A DNA stretch of 64,000 nucleotides from Nocardioides houyundeii (lineage in GTDB: Bacteria; Actinomycetota; Actinomycetes; Propionibacteriales; Nocardioidaceae), in the NCBI RefSeq assembly GCF_002865585.1, contig NZ_CP025581.1:248001-312000 (forward strand), in the 5' to 3' direction. The notes below the pieces were generated by a model. That model was not told the DNA's origin, did no database searches, and saw nothing but the letters and a program-made list of their open reading frames with translations. Positions within the stretch are counted from its first letter, which is position 1; each line of letters starts with the position of its first letter. This document shows, piece by piece, positions 16,762 to 24,528 of this stretch. The position numbers and the translations under genes were made by a program.

Positions 16762-17760
16762 CGGGCGCGACGACGCGACCCGCCAGTCCTGGAGGAGGGA
16801 GGCCTCCTCCTCCAGGGCCAGGCCGGTCCGGGCCCCGCCAGGCGTGCTGCTCAGCCAGGCCAGGGTGTCCCGGGCGGTCTCGGCGTGCGGCCGCAGCCTC
16901 AGCCCGGCCGCCATGCTGGGCGCCGGGTCGTGGGCGACCAGCCCGTCGTGCTCTGGCCGGGGGAGCCACAGCGGGATGGACCTCGGCCCCGCCCACGGCT
17001 GCACGCCCCGGGACTGCAGGAAGTCCTGGTCCACCCAGGTGAGCTCCGGGGTGGCGCCCACCCCGGCGGCGACCCGGTCCAGCAGGTCTCCCAGCGGCAC
17101 GATCTCGCCGACCGCGTCGAAGACGCCGGCGGTACGGCGCTCGGCCAGGTCCACGATCCAGCTCGCCAGGTCGCGGACGTCGATGATCTGCACCAGGTCG
17201 TCCGGTCGGCCGGGGGCCAGCACCTCGACGTGCGCCCCGTGTGCCTGGGCCAGCCGCCAGGGCCAGTAGGTGAAGCGGCCGGTGTTGTCGTCCGGCCCGC
17301 TGACCAGACCCGGACGGACGATCGTGGCCGAGGCCGCTCCGCGTAGCACCGCCTGCTCGCAGGCGACCTTCATCTGCCCGTAGATCTCGGGCGACTCGTA
17401 AGGGTCGCCGTCGGTGTGGCGGGGCTCGTGCAACCGCAGCGTCGCCGGCGTCCCTGCGACGTCGGTGTCCGGGTAGACGTTGATCGTGGAGACGAAGACC
17501 CAGTGGGCGTCGGGCATGCCGGCCACGGCGGTCCGCACCTGGGAGGGCAGCCGGGCCACGTCGACCACCGCGTCCCACCGCTCCTCGGTCACCGAGGCCG
17601 GCCCGGGGTTCGTCCGGTCCCAGGGCAGGTGAGTGGTTCCGGCCGCCACCGCGCCGGAGACGCCGCGGCAGGCGCAGGCCACCTGGTGCCCCCGGCCGAC
17701 GGCGTCGCGCGCCACGGCGCGGGAGAGGAACTGGGTGCCGCCCAAGACCAGCAGTCTCAT
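16756..17760 (-). CDS. NAD-dependent epimerase/dehydratase (extended SDR)
   Basis: A 334-aa extended short-chain dehydrogenase. The N-terminal MRLLVLGGTQFLSRAVARDA is a variant of the GxxGxxG nucleotide-binding loop. VFVSTINVY and SPEIYGQMK carry the YxxxK catalytic pair, and IVRPGLVSGPDDNTGRF is a substrate-side motif. It resembles the family annotated as reductases or UDP-sugar epimerase-like in actinobacteria; the substrate is not deducible. ATG 17760 was chosen because the Rossmann motif starts there and GGGGGG precedes it. It converges with the secreted beta-sandwich gene and is divergent from the small VOC gene. Confidence 0.85.
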   Translation of the reverse strand: MRLLVLGGTQFLSRAVARDAVGRGHQVACACRGVSGAVAAGTTHLPWDRTNPGPASVTEERWDAVVDVARLPSQVRTAVAGMPDAHWVFVSTINVYPDTDVAGTPATLRLHEPRHTDGDPYESPEIYGQMKVACEQAVLRGAASATIVRPGLVSGPDDNTGRFTYWPWRLAQAHGAHVEVLAPGRPDDLVQIIDVRDLASWIVDLAERRTAGVFDAVGEIVPLGDLLDRVAAGVGATPELTWVDQDFLQSRGVQPWAGPRSIPLWLPRPEHDGLVAHDPAPSMAAGLRLRPHAETARDTLAWLSSTPGGARTGLALEEEASLLQDWRVASSRPG

Positions 17761-17869
17761 CCCCCCACGCAACCTGGGAGACCTGCGTGGGGGCAAGACG
17801 GACACGCCGGTGTCCACGTCATTAGTTTTGTATCTTGTCGTGTCTCGTCACTTGACCAGCAGGAGAAGC

Positions 17870-18226
17870 ATGTCCGTCGCCCGCATCGCCTCGATCAACC
17901 TCGAGTGCCCCGATCCCGTCGTCCTGGCCGGCTTCTGGGCCGCCCTCCTCGGTGGCGAGGTCGCGGTCGAGACGCCCGACTTCTGCGCCGTCAAGGTCGA
18001 CTCGATCTACCTGGGCGCCGTCCGTGTCCAGGGCTACCTGCCGCCCACCTGGCCGTCGGCCGAACGGTCGCAGCAGCTCCACCTCGACCTCGCGGTCGAG
18101 GACCTCGACGCCGCCGAGGAGGAGGCGCTGCGCCTCGGCGCGACCAAGGAGTCCGAGCAGCCGAGCCCGGAGCGGTCCCGGGTCCTGCGCGACCCGGCCG
18201 GCCACCCGTTCTGCCTCCGGGCCTAG
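17870..18226 (+). CDS. VOC family (glyoxalase-like) protein
   Basis: A 118-aa single VOC domain. The opening RIASINLECPDPVVLAGFWA and closing VLRDPAGHPFCLRA are typical of the glyoxalase-like domain (PF18029) subgroup. AGGAGAAGC immediately precedes ATG 17870. Members are usually of unknown substrate; some are resistance or ring-cleavage related, with no evidence here. The 110 bp between it and the divergent epimerase contain an AT-rich stretch (17821-17840) that probably holds its promoter. Confidence 0.85.
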   Translation: MSVARIASINLECPDPVVLAGFWAALLGGEVAVETPDFCAVKVDSIYLGAVRVQGYLPPTWPSAERSQQLHLDLAVEDLDAAEEEALRLGATKESEQPSPERSRVLRDPAGHPFCLRA

Positions 18227-18255
18227 CTCGCGGCCGCCACGGGCGACGCTCCCGG

Positions 18256-18816
18256 TCAGGCACCGCCGCGCAGCAGCGGCCTCGCGAGCTTGCGACCGTG
18301 GTGGATCTGGGCCTTGACGGTGCCCAGGGGCACGTCGAGCTGAGTGGCGATGTCGTCGTAGGCCAGGCCGTAGACGTCCCGCAGCACCAGCGGCTGCACC
18401 AGCGTGGGGTGGTCGCGCTCGATCGTCTCCAGAGCCTCCAGCAGGTCCAGCCGGGTGCCGGCGATGATGCTGGTGGTGCGCGGGTCCGGGCGCTCCAGCG
18501 GCGCGTCGTCGGTGGGCGTGGCCAGGTTCTTCAACCGGCGGTACGTCGTCCGGGCGCTGTTGAGGGCCACCACGTGCAGCCAGGTGGTGAAGCGTCCCCG
18601 CCCGTGCCACTGCCCGATCTTGCCCGCCACGCTGAGCAGCGCCTCCTGGCTGGCGTCCTCGGCGTCGTCGGAGTACGGCAGCACGCCCCGGCACAGGTTG
18701 AGCACCCTGGGGCGCACCTGGGCCAGCAGCAGCTCCATGGCGTCGCGGTCGCCGGTCTGGGCGCGCCGCGCGAGGTCGTCCACCTCGTCCGGGCTCAGCG
18801 GCTCGGGCAGTGTCAT
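18256..18816 (-). CDS. ECF-type RNA polymerase sigma factor
   Basis: A 186-aa sigma-70 family factor. Region 2 spans about residues 25-85 (MELLLAQVRPRVLNLCRGVL, SDDAEDASQEALLSVAGKIG, GRGRFTTWLHVVALNSART). Region 4 has TLVQPLVLRDVYGLAYDDIA and LDVPLGTVKAQIHHGRK. ATG 18816 has GGAGCGGAGAGG upstream. No anti-sigma gene is adjacent. Instead a Ser/Thr kinase with an extracytoplasmic domain starts 50 bp away on the other strand, so phosphorylation-dependent control is conceivable (inference). Confidence 0.92.
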   Translation of the reverse strand: MTLPEPLSPDEVDDLARRAQTGDRDAMELLLAQVRPRVLNLCRGVLPYSDDAEDASQEALLSVAGKIGQWHGRGRFTTWLHVVALNSARTTYRRLKNLATPTDDAPLERPDPRTTSIIAGTRLDLLEALETIERDHPTLVQPLVLRDVYGLAYDDIATQLDVPLGTVKAQIHHGRKLARPLLRGGA

Positions 18817-18854
18817 CGCACGCCTCTCCGCTCCGGGAACCTGGACGCAGGCAA

Positions 18855-18860
18855 CATAAT
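18855..18860 (+). promoter_or_regulatory. -10 box of leaderless promoter for the Ser/Thr kinase
   Basis: CATAAT, six bases before the GTG at 18867. The region is shared with the divergent sigma-factor leader, so the two promoters are nearly back to back. Confidence 0.5.
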
Positions 18861-18866
18861 GCAGCG

Positions 18867-20306
18867 GTGCCCCCACCCGTGACGCTCGGCCGCTACCCGG
18901 TGCGTCGGCGCCTGGGCGCGGGGGCCTTCGCCACGGTGTGGCTGGCGCACGACGAGCAGCTGGACTCCCCGGTCGCGATCAAGGTGCTGGCCGACAACTG
19001 GGCCGGCGACGGGCACGTGCGTCAGCGCTTCGTGGAGGAGGGGCGCTTCCTGCGCAAGGTGGAATCGCCGTACGTGGTGCCGGTCTACGACGCCGGCGAG
19101 CTGGAGGACGGGCGTCCGTTCCTGGTGATGGCCTACGCCGACCAGGGCACGCTCGGCGAGTGGCTGTCCCGGGGGCCGATGACCCGCGCCCAGGCGCTGC
19201 AGGTGATCACCGAGGTGGGTGCCGGACTGACGGCACTGCACACCCGCGGGGTGCTGCACCGGGACGTGAAGCCGGGCAACGTGCTGCTGCGCAGCGATGA
19301 CGGCCGGGTCCGGGCGATGCTGGCCGACCTGGGTCTGGGCAAGGAGCTGGACATGTCGTCGCGGTTGACGGTGATCGCCGGGACCCCGTCGTACGTCGCC
19401 CCGGAGCAGGCCCGCGGTGAGGCGCTGGACGGCCGTGCCGACCTGTTCTCCCTGGCAGCCCTGGCCTACCTGCTGCTGGCCGGTCGTCCGGTGTGGTCCC
19501 ACCAGTCGCTGACCGTGGCCGCCGCGCCGCCACCGGTGCCGCCGATGGGGGAGGCGGTCCCGGCGGAGGTCGAGGCCGTGGTGCGGCGCGGTCTGGCGAC
19601 CGACCGGGAGCAGCGGCCGGACTCGGTGCGGGAGTTCACCTCGGCCCTGCTGGCCGCGGCCGGTGGACGCAGCGAGGCCGCACCCACCCAGTCCGGGGCC
19701 CTGGCCGGGTCGGAGCCCAAGCGGACCGTGCTGGACCCGGCTGAGCACCGTCCCGGATCCCTCTCCCGGGCCCGTTCGTCGCGCCGCCGGCTCTCCTGGC
19801 GGCACGGGATGGTCGCGGTCGCCGCGCTGGCGCTGGGCGTGGGCGGGGGATGGGCGGTCGGGGAGCTGACCCGGTCCGAGACCCGCCGGGTCGACGAGGG
19901 GACGGTGTCGGTGGAGGTCCCGCGGGCGTGGACCGCCTCGGTGCAGGACGCCGGGTGGATGCCACCGGGCTCCGAGCGCGACTTCCCCGCCCTGGCGCTG
20001 GGCACCGGCGCGGACTGGCGCGAGGCCGGGTACGGCGTCTTCGTCGGGCTGCTGCCGGGCAGCGACCTGCCCGCAGCGGTGCCCGGGCACGCCGAGTGCA
20101 GCGAGCAGGGTCGCCCGGTCCCGGAACGGCGCGGCGACGACGAGCTGCTCACCGTCGTGCACCGGGGCTGTCCGGGAGCGGCGTCGGTGGTCGTGGAGCG
20201 TGTCGTGCAGGTCGCGGCCGACCGGCTGCTGTGGGTGCAGGTCCGCAGCGCCGACCGCGCGACCGCCGAGCAGGTGCTGGCCAGCGTGGAGCTGGACGGC
20301 GGCTGA
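18867..20306 (+). CDS. PknB-type serine/threonine protein kinase, membrane-anchored
   Basis: A 479-aa kinase with all key residues: glycine loop LGAGAFATVW, Lys 39 in VAIKVL, HRDVKPGN (131-138), DLG (154-156, Leu replacing Phe), and a normal-length activation loop ending GTPSYVAPEQ. A Pro/Ala/Arg-rich linker and one TM helix (about 313-333, MVAVAALALGVGGGWAVGEL) lead to a ~140-residue extracytoplasmic domain with two Cys. There are no PASTA repeats. GTG 18867 was chosen over longer in-frame starts because of the CATAAT box six bases upstream. It is divergent from an ECF sigma factor. Confidence 0.93.
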   Translation: MPPPVTLGRYPVRRRLGAGAFATVWLAHDEQLDSPVAIKVLADNWAGDGHVRQRFVEEGRFLRKVESPYVVPVYDAGELEDGRPFLVMAYADQGTLGEWLSRGPMTRAQALQVITEVGAGLTALHTRGVLHRDVKPGNVLLRSDDGRVRAMLADLGLGKELDMSSRLTVIAGTPSYVAPEQARGEALDGRADLFSLAALAYLLLAGRPVWSHQSLTVAAAPPPVPPMGEAVPAEVEAVVRRGLATDREQRPDSVREFTSALLAAAGGRSEAAPTQSGALAGSEPKRTVLDPAEHRPGSLSRARSSRRRLSWRHGMVAVAALALGVGGGWAVGELTRSETRRVDEGTVSVEVPRAWTASVQDAGWMPPGSERDFPALALGTGADWREAGYGVFVGLLPGSDLPAAVPGHAECSEQGRPVPERRGDDELLTVVHRGCPGAASVVVERVVQVAADRLLWVQVRSADRATAEQVLASVELDGG

Positions 20307-20321
20307 CCGGCGCCGCGGCGC

Positions 20322-20840
20322 TCAGGCCGGGCGCGCCAGCTTGCCGAAGACGCTGCGGTGGAAGACCAGCGGTTGGAAGGTCTCCGAGTGCGCCACCGCG
20401 TGCAGCCGCAGCAGCACGATCGTGTGGTCCCCGGCCACCACCTCGTCGTGGATGGTGCAGTCGAAGTGGGCGAGCCCCTCGACCGGGAACAGCGCCCCCT
20501 GCTCGCTGACCCGCACCGGGACGTCGTCGAAGCGCTGGTCGACCGGGCCGGCGAGCTGTCGGCACACCTGTCCGTGGTGGTCGGCCAGCACCGTGACCCC
20601 CAGGTGCGGAGCCAGGCGCAGGTCGGGCCAGGTCTTGGAGGAGTTCGCGATCGAGAACGACACCAGCGGCGGGTCGAGGCTGACCGAGGTGAAGGAGCTG
20701 GCCGCCAGCCCGGTCGCCCGGCCGTCAACCTCCGCGGCCACCGCGACGACGCCGCTGGGGAAGGTGCCGAAGGCCTGTCGCAGCTGCACCGGGTCCAGGT
20801 CCTGGTTGGTGCTGAGCGGGTTGCTGGCGGGGTCGGTCAT
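20322..20840 (-). CDS. Flavin reductase family protein (FMN-binding split barrel)
   Basis: A 172-aa flavin:NAD(P)H reductase of the HpaC/PheA2-like family, which typically supplies reduced flavin to a two-component monooxygenase. Signature stretches are LRQAFGTFPSGVVAVAAEVD, TGLAASSFTSVSLDPPLVSF and FDCTIHDEVVAGDHTIVLLR. Its ATG overlaps the stop of the NADPH-FMN-reductase gene (ATGA), so both are co-translated. No monooxygenase is adjacent, but four LLM monooxygenases occur elsewhere in the window. Confidence 0.92.
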   Translation of the reverse strand: MTDPASNPLSTNQDLDPVQLRQAFGTFPSGVVAVAAEVDGRATGLAASSFTSVSLDPPLVSFSIANSSKTWPDLRLAPHLGVTVLADHHGQVCRQLAGPVDQRFDDVPVRVSEQGALFPVEGLAHFDCTIHDEVVAGDHTIVLLRLHAVAHSETFQPLVFHRSVFGKLARPA

Positions 20841-21370
20841 GCCGGCACCCCGGCCCGGGCGGTGACCAGCACCCGCACGTCGTCGGCGACGGCGTCCAGC
20901 CAGTCGGCGTACGCCGTGGGGTCGTCGTGCGCGGCGTCGAGCACGTAGAGCCCGCGCACCGTGCGGCCGCCGAGCTCGTCCAGGAGCGGGCGCAGGGTGT
21001 GCTCCGGCGCCAGCGCGTGGGCGGGTCCGCCGCCGAGCATCAGCGGCACCGCGACCCCGCGCAGCCCCGTGCCGCCGGCGAAGCGGTCCAGGAAGATCTT
21101 CAGCAGGCCGGTGTAGGTGGCCTTGTAGGTGGGGCTCGCGACCACCACCAGGTCGGCGGCGCCGACCTGGGCCACCAGCTCGGTGACGCCCGCGTCGGAC
21201 CAGTCCAGGAGGCGCCCGCCCAGGGTGCCGAGATCGACGACCAGGTCGGGTGCGGAGCCCGCCAGCGCGGTCGCGACGTGGGTCGCGGCGGCCAGGGTGC
21301 GCGACGCCGGCTTGGGGTTGCCGACCACCACCGCGACGCGGGGGCGAACGGGGAAGAGGGGCTGGCTCAT
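20837..21370 (-). CDS. NADPH-dependent FMN reductase (SsuE/MsuE-like flavodoxin fold)
   Basis: A 177-aa protein with VAVVVGNPKPASRTLAAATH (flavin phosphate loop), DLVVVASPTYKATYTGLLKIF and MLGGGPAHALAPEHTLRPLL, all typical of the SsuE/MsuE-type FMN reductases that serve FMNH2-dependent sulfonate monooxygenases. ATG 21370 has AGGAG close upstream. The upstream region (21380-21420) is AT-rich for this genome and probably carries the promoter. Being paired with a second flavin reductase is notable; the two could channel reduced flavin to LLM enzymes under sulfur limitation (inference). Confidence 0.9.
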   Translation of the reverse strand: MSQPLFPVRPRVAVVVGNPKPASRTLAAATHVATALAGSAPDLVVDLGTLGGRLLDWSDAGVTELVAQVGAADLVVVASPTYKATYTGLLKIFLDRFAGGTGLRGVAVPLMLGGGPAHALAPEHTLRPLLDELGGRTVRGLYVLDAAHDDPTAYADWLDAVADDVRVLVTARAGVPA

Positions 21371-21462
21371 GTCACTCCTGGAGGCTTTTGAACTAATGTC
21401 TATCAAGATACTCCAGAATAAAGCCACGAGCAGTCATGGTCCCGGATGCTGAGCCCGGCGCG

Positions 21463-22095
21463 TCAGCCCTGGCGCAGGCCCGCGGCCACCCGGTCCAGGA
21501 GCTCCTCGGCCCCCGCCGCGTCCCGGGCCCGGCCGCTCACGTTGACCTCCACCTCCGCGTCGGGACCGTCGCCCAGGTCCACCCAACGCACGAAGTTGTG
21601 ACGCTGGTGGCCGAGGTCGTCGATGTAGGTGTACTCCAGGCCGTCGGCGCCCAGCGAGGTCGAGCGCACCCCGCGCTCCTGCTCGCGGACCGAGGCGAGC
21701 CGGGCCGCGCGGTGCTCGGCGACGCCCGCCTGCTGGCTGCCCACGTGCTCGACGCGCAGCACGAAGGTGTCGTTGGGGTTGCCCCGCACCTTCCACTTGA
21801 ACTCGTTCGGGGCGTTGCTGATCCGCACCCAGGCAGCCGGGACCGGGAACGTCACCCGGGTGGGCCCCTCGCCGAACGACGTCTCCTCCAGTGCCAGCCC
21901 GGTGGGCAGGGGGGCCGCGTCCGGGTCCGGGGTGATCTCCTCGCCGGCGGCCGTCGGCACGCTCGGTGCGGCCGCCGGCACCGGGACCGCCCGGCCCGAG
22001 GCGCGCACCGGATCGGCGGCGTACGACGCGGCGTAGCCGGCGCCCGCGCCGAGGCAGAGCAGCAGCCCCGTCGCTGCCAGTCCCCGTCCGCTCAT
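21463..22095 (-). CDS. Hypothetical exported protein
   Basis: A 210-aa protein starting MSGRGLAATGLLLCLGAGAG, an N-terminal signal or anchor segment without a clear lipobox. An Ala/Pro linker leads to a single folded domain (FPVPAAWVRISNAPNEFKWK, GLEYTYIDDLGHQRHNFVRW). This pattern is frequent as the extracytoplasmic part of actinobacterial Ser/Thr kinases and related exported proteins. ATG 22095 follows TATCTT by seven bases on the minus strand (leaderless). Function unknown. Confidence 0.75.
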   Translation of the reverse strand: MSGRGLAATGLLLCLGAGAGYAASYAADPVRASGRAVPVPAAAPSVPTAAGEEITPDPDAAPLPTGLALEETSFGEGPTRVTFPVPAAWVRISNAPNEFKWKVRGNPNDTFVLRVEHVGSQQAGVAEHRAARLASVREQERGVRSTSLGADGLEYTYIDDLGHQRHNFVRWVDLGDGPDAEVEVNVSGRARDAAGAEELLDRVAAGLRQG

Positions 22096-22102
22096 GGGCG
22101 CC

Positions 22103-22108
22103 AAGATA
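22103..22108 (-). promoter_or_regulatory. -10 box of leaderless promoter for the exported protein
   Basis: TATCTT on the minus strand, seven bases before ATG 22095. Confidence 0.5.
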
Positions 22109-22161
22109 GTCGCGCCATCGTCGAACCGGGTGCTGTCCGGCGAGCCCGGACCCGTCCGGAG

Positions 22162-22680
22162 TCAGTCCAGGATCTTGGCGTCCCGGTGCAGCTCGCGGTG
22201 CTCCTCGTAGATGGCCGCGTTGAGGTGCAGCCGGGCGACCTCGTCCTCGGTGAGCTCGCGGCGCACCTTGCCCGGGACGCCCGCGACCAGGGTGCGGGGC
22301 GGCACCTGCATGCCCTCGGTGACCAGGGCCCCGGCCGCGATGAGCACCTCGTCGCCGATGACCGCGCCGTTCATCACCGTGGCTCCCATGCCGACCAGCA
22401 CGTGGTCGCCGACCGTGGCACCGTGGATGACCGCGCCGTGGCCGACCGAGACACCAGCGCCGAGGGTCAGCGGCTTGCCCGCGTCCACGTGGAAGACGCA
22501 GTTGTCCTGCACGTTGGAGCCGGGGCCGATGGTGATCGGCTCGTTGTCGGCCCGCAGCACGGCACCGTAGAAGACCGAGGCTCCCTCGGCCAGGTGGACG
22601 GAGCCGACCAGGGTCGCGTTGGGGGCGACCCAGGCGGAGTCGGGCACGACGGGGGAGCGGTCTCCAAGGGCGATCAGCAT
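22162..22680 (-). CDS. Gamma-class carbonic anhydrase family protein
   Basis: A 172-aa left-handed beta-helix protein with hexapeptide repeats. The three zinc-ligand histidines of the gamma-CA family are recognisable in [13 protein letters not shown] and [18 protein letters not shown]. The catalytic status is uncertain, as many of these (YrdA/PaaY-like) have other or weak activity. ATG 22680 follows TACGGT by seven bases (leaderless); longer in-frame starts would run into the divergent promoter region. It shares a 62-bp region containing a perfect CRP-type site with the divergent SGNH hydrolase gene. Confidence 0.92.
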   Translation of the reverse strand: MLIALGDRSPVVPDSAWVAPNATLVGSVHLAEGASVFYGAVLRADNEPITIGPGSNVQDNCVFHVDAGKPLTLGAGVSVGHGAVIHGATVGDHVLVGMGATVMNGAVIGDEVLIAAGALVTEGMQVPPRTLVAGVPGKVRRELTEDEVARLHLNAAIYEEHRELHRDAKILD

Positions 22681-22687
22681 GGGGGCA

Positions 22688-22693
22688 ACCGTA
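22688..22693 (-). promoter_or_regulatory. -10 box of leaderless promoter for the gamma-CA gene
   Basis: TACGGT on the minus strand, seven bases before ATG 22680. Confidence 0.5.
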
Positions 22694-22706
22694 GCGAGGC
22701 TCCCTC

Positions 22707-22722
22707 TGTGACTGCGATCACA
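22707..22722. promoter_or_regulatory. CRP/GlxR-type operator between divergent genes
   Basis: TGTGACTGCGATCACA, an exact match to the CRP-family consensus TGTGA-N6-TCACA. It is centred 28 bp upstream of the SGNH start and 34 bp from the gamma-CA start, covering the -35 zones of both leaderless promoters, so repression is the likelier outcome. Actinobacterial cAMP regulators (GlxR/Crp) use this consensus; binding here is inferred. Confidence 0.65.
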
Positions 22723-22730
22723 TCGGGTGT

Positions 22731-22736
22731 TACCGT
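22731..22736 (+). promoter_or_regulatory. -10 box of leaderless promoter for the SGNH hydrolase
   Basis: TACCGT, six bases before GTG 22743. Confidence 0.5.
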
Positions 22737-22742
22737 CCGTTT

Positions 22743-24074
22743 GTGCGCCGAACGATTCCGCTGCTGCTGTCCGCCCTCGTCCCCGTGATGGCCGTCCTGG
22801 CCTGGATGCCACCCAGCCAGGCGGACCCCGGCGGCTTCAGCGTGGTGTGGGACAAGGGTCCGGGCGGCGAGCGGTACGTCGCCCTGGGTGACTCCTTCGC
22901 CTCCGGCCCCGGCATCGCGCCGCAGCGCCCCGAGGGCTGCACCCGCAGCGAGCGCAACTTCTCCACCCTGTTCGCCCAGGCGCTCGACGTCGACGCGTTC
23001 ACCGACGCCAGCTGCGGGGGCGCCACCACCAAGGAGCTGTTCGCCGCCCAGGGCGCCGGCAGCGCGGCCAACCCCCGGCAGCTCGACGCGCTGTCCGCGG
23101 ACACCACCCTGGTCACCTTCGGCACCATCGGCGGCAACGACATCGGGCTGGTGCAGCTGGCGGCCAGCTGCTTCACCACGAACTGCGTCCCGACGTCGGG
23201 CGACCCGTACGCGGCGAAGTTCGACGCCCTGAAGACCCAGCTGACCAAGGGCGTCGCAGAGGCGATGACCAAGGCGCCCGACGCCCAGATCCTGGTCGTC
23301 GGCTACGGCACCTACCTGCCGCCCGCCGGCTGCGTCGACGTCTTCGGCGGTGCGCTGACGCTGGAGGAGTTCGGCTACGTGCAGAGCCAGATCGACCGGA
23401 TGTCGGACACCCTCGAGGCCGTGGCCGTCGAGCAGGGCGTGGACTTCGTCGACATGCGCGACATCCCCGGCTCGGTCGACCACACCGCGTGTGCGGCTCC
23501 CGAGCGGCAGTGGATCCGGGCCCTCAACACCTACAACGACGGCGTCACGCTGCACCCCTCGGCCTGCGGCATGTCCGCCATGGCCCAGCACCTGACCCGC
23601 ACCCTCGAGGACCTCCGCGGCTTCCCGCAGACGCCCTTCGACGACTCGTGCGTCAGCGCCGGCGGCCCCGCCTCGACCCCGGCGCCCAGCCCCACGGCGA
23701 CGCCGACCGTGTCGCCGACTGCCAGCCCGACGGCCACCCCCACGGCGACCCCCACGACGGCGGCGCAGCCCACCCGCGAGACCCGTCTCGCGGCGCTGCG
23801 TGCCGAGGCCCGCACGGTGCGGGTCCGTGCCTCCTGCGTGGGCGGCACCAAGGTGCGGCTCGGGATGCGCGGCGACACCGACCACGTCACCCGGGTGCGC
23901 TTCGTCGTCGGCGGCCAGAGGGTGGCCGTGGCCCCGGAGGCGCCGTTCCGGGTCACCGCCCAGGCGGGCACGGTGCGGCACAGCGGCCTGGTCAAGGCCA
24001 AGGTGACGCTGCGCGACGGCGACCTCAGGATCGGCCGTCACAAGACCGTCGAGCGGCCCCGTTGCCTGCGGTGA
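22743..24074 (+). CDS. Secreted SGNH/GDSL hydrolase with Thr-Pro linker and C-terminal domain
   Basis: A 443-aa exported esterase or lipase-type enzyme. Signal peptide residues 1-27 end at SQADP. The SGNH blocks are present: GDSFASG with nucleophile Ser 51, GGND, and LHPSACG with the catalytic His. The layout resembles Streptomyces SCO-type lipases. A TPTATPT linker (about 305-340) leads to a ~95-residue basic domain ([20 protein letters not shown]) like the repeat domains found after actinobacterial secreted hydrolases. Start: GTG 22743, leaderless. A second SGNH hydrolase is at 37948-39699. Confidence 0.92.
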   Translation: MRRTIPLLLSALVPVMAVLAWMPPSQADPGGFSVVWDKGPGGERYVALGDSFASGPGIAPQRPEGCTRSERNFSTLFAQALDVDAFTDASCGGATTKELFAAQGAGSAANPRQLDALSADTTLVTFGTIGGNDIGLVQLAASCFTTNCVPTSGDPYAAKFDALKTQLTKGVAEAMTKAPDAQILVVGYGTYLPPAGCVDVFGGALTLEEFGYVQSQIDRMSDTLEAVAVEQGVDFVDMRDIPGSVDHTACAAPERQWIRALNTYNDGVTLHPSACGMSAMAQHLTRTLEDLRGFPQTPFDDSCVSAGGPASTPAPSPTATPTVSPTASPTATPTATPTTAAQPTRETRLAALRAEARTVRVRASCVGGTKVRLGMRGDTDHVTRVRFVVGGQRVAVAPEAPFRVTAQAGTVRHSGLVKAKVTLRDGDLRIGRHKTVERPRCLR

Positions 24075-24111
24075 CCTTGTGCGTCGCTGACGCTGCGGCG
24101 ATCATCGGAGG

Positions 24112-24522
24112 ATGGACGTAGGCCTCCTGGTCCAGCTGGGCGTCGTCGTCGCCTTTTTGGTCCTGCTCTGGGTGCTGCCTGACTGGGTGGCCTACCGCGA
24201 GCGTGCCCGGAGGATGGTCCATCTCCTCGGGGTCGACGCTCCCGAGCCGCCGGCCCCGACCGGCCCGCCGGTCCAGCGGATCGCCGCCGACGCCCAGCGG
24301 ATCCGCTCGGCGATCCGGCAGGCTCCCGCAGGGACGCCGGTCGCCCGGATGCGCGGCTGGCAGCAGGCCTACGACGACGTGCTGGTCGTGGCCTGCGAGG
24401 CGCTGGACCTGGAGCAGCGCCTGGGCCGCCTGCCGCCCGGCGTCCAGCGCGACCTGGAGCGCGAGCGGGTGGAGCGGATGCTGGTGCGGGCCGGTCTGCT
24501 CGCGGGCAGCGTCGACCGCTAG
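24112..24522 (+). CDS. Hypothetical single-pass membrane protein
   Basis: A 136-aa protein with one N-terminal TM helix (about residues 4-22, LLVQLGVVVAFLVLLWVLP), a basic stop-transfer segment (YRERARR), and a cytoplasmic helical domain (AADAQRIRSAIRQAPAGTPV and WQQAYDDVLVVACEALDLEQ). This is a recurrent actinobacterial arrangement with no assigned function. ATG 24112 directly follows GGAGG with no proper spacing, so the start mechanism is unclear. It lies 37 bp after the SGNH hydrolase gene. Confidence 0.75.
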   Translation: MDVGLLVQLGVVVAFLVLLWVLPDWVAYRERARRMVHLLGVDAPEPPAPTGPPVQRIAADAQRIRSAIRQAPAGTPVARMRGWQQAYDDVLVVACEALDLEQRLGRLPPGVQRDLERERVERMLVRAGLLAGSVDR

Positions 24523-24528
24523 CGCAGA

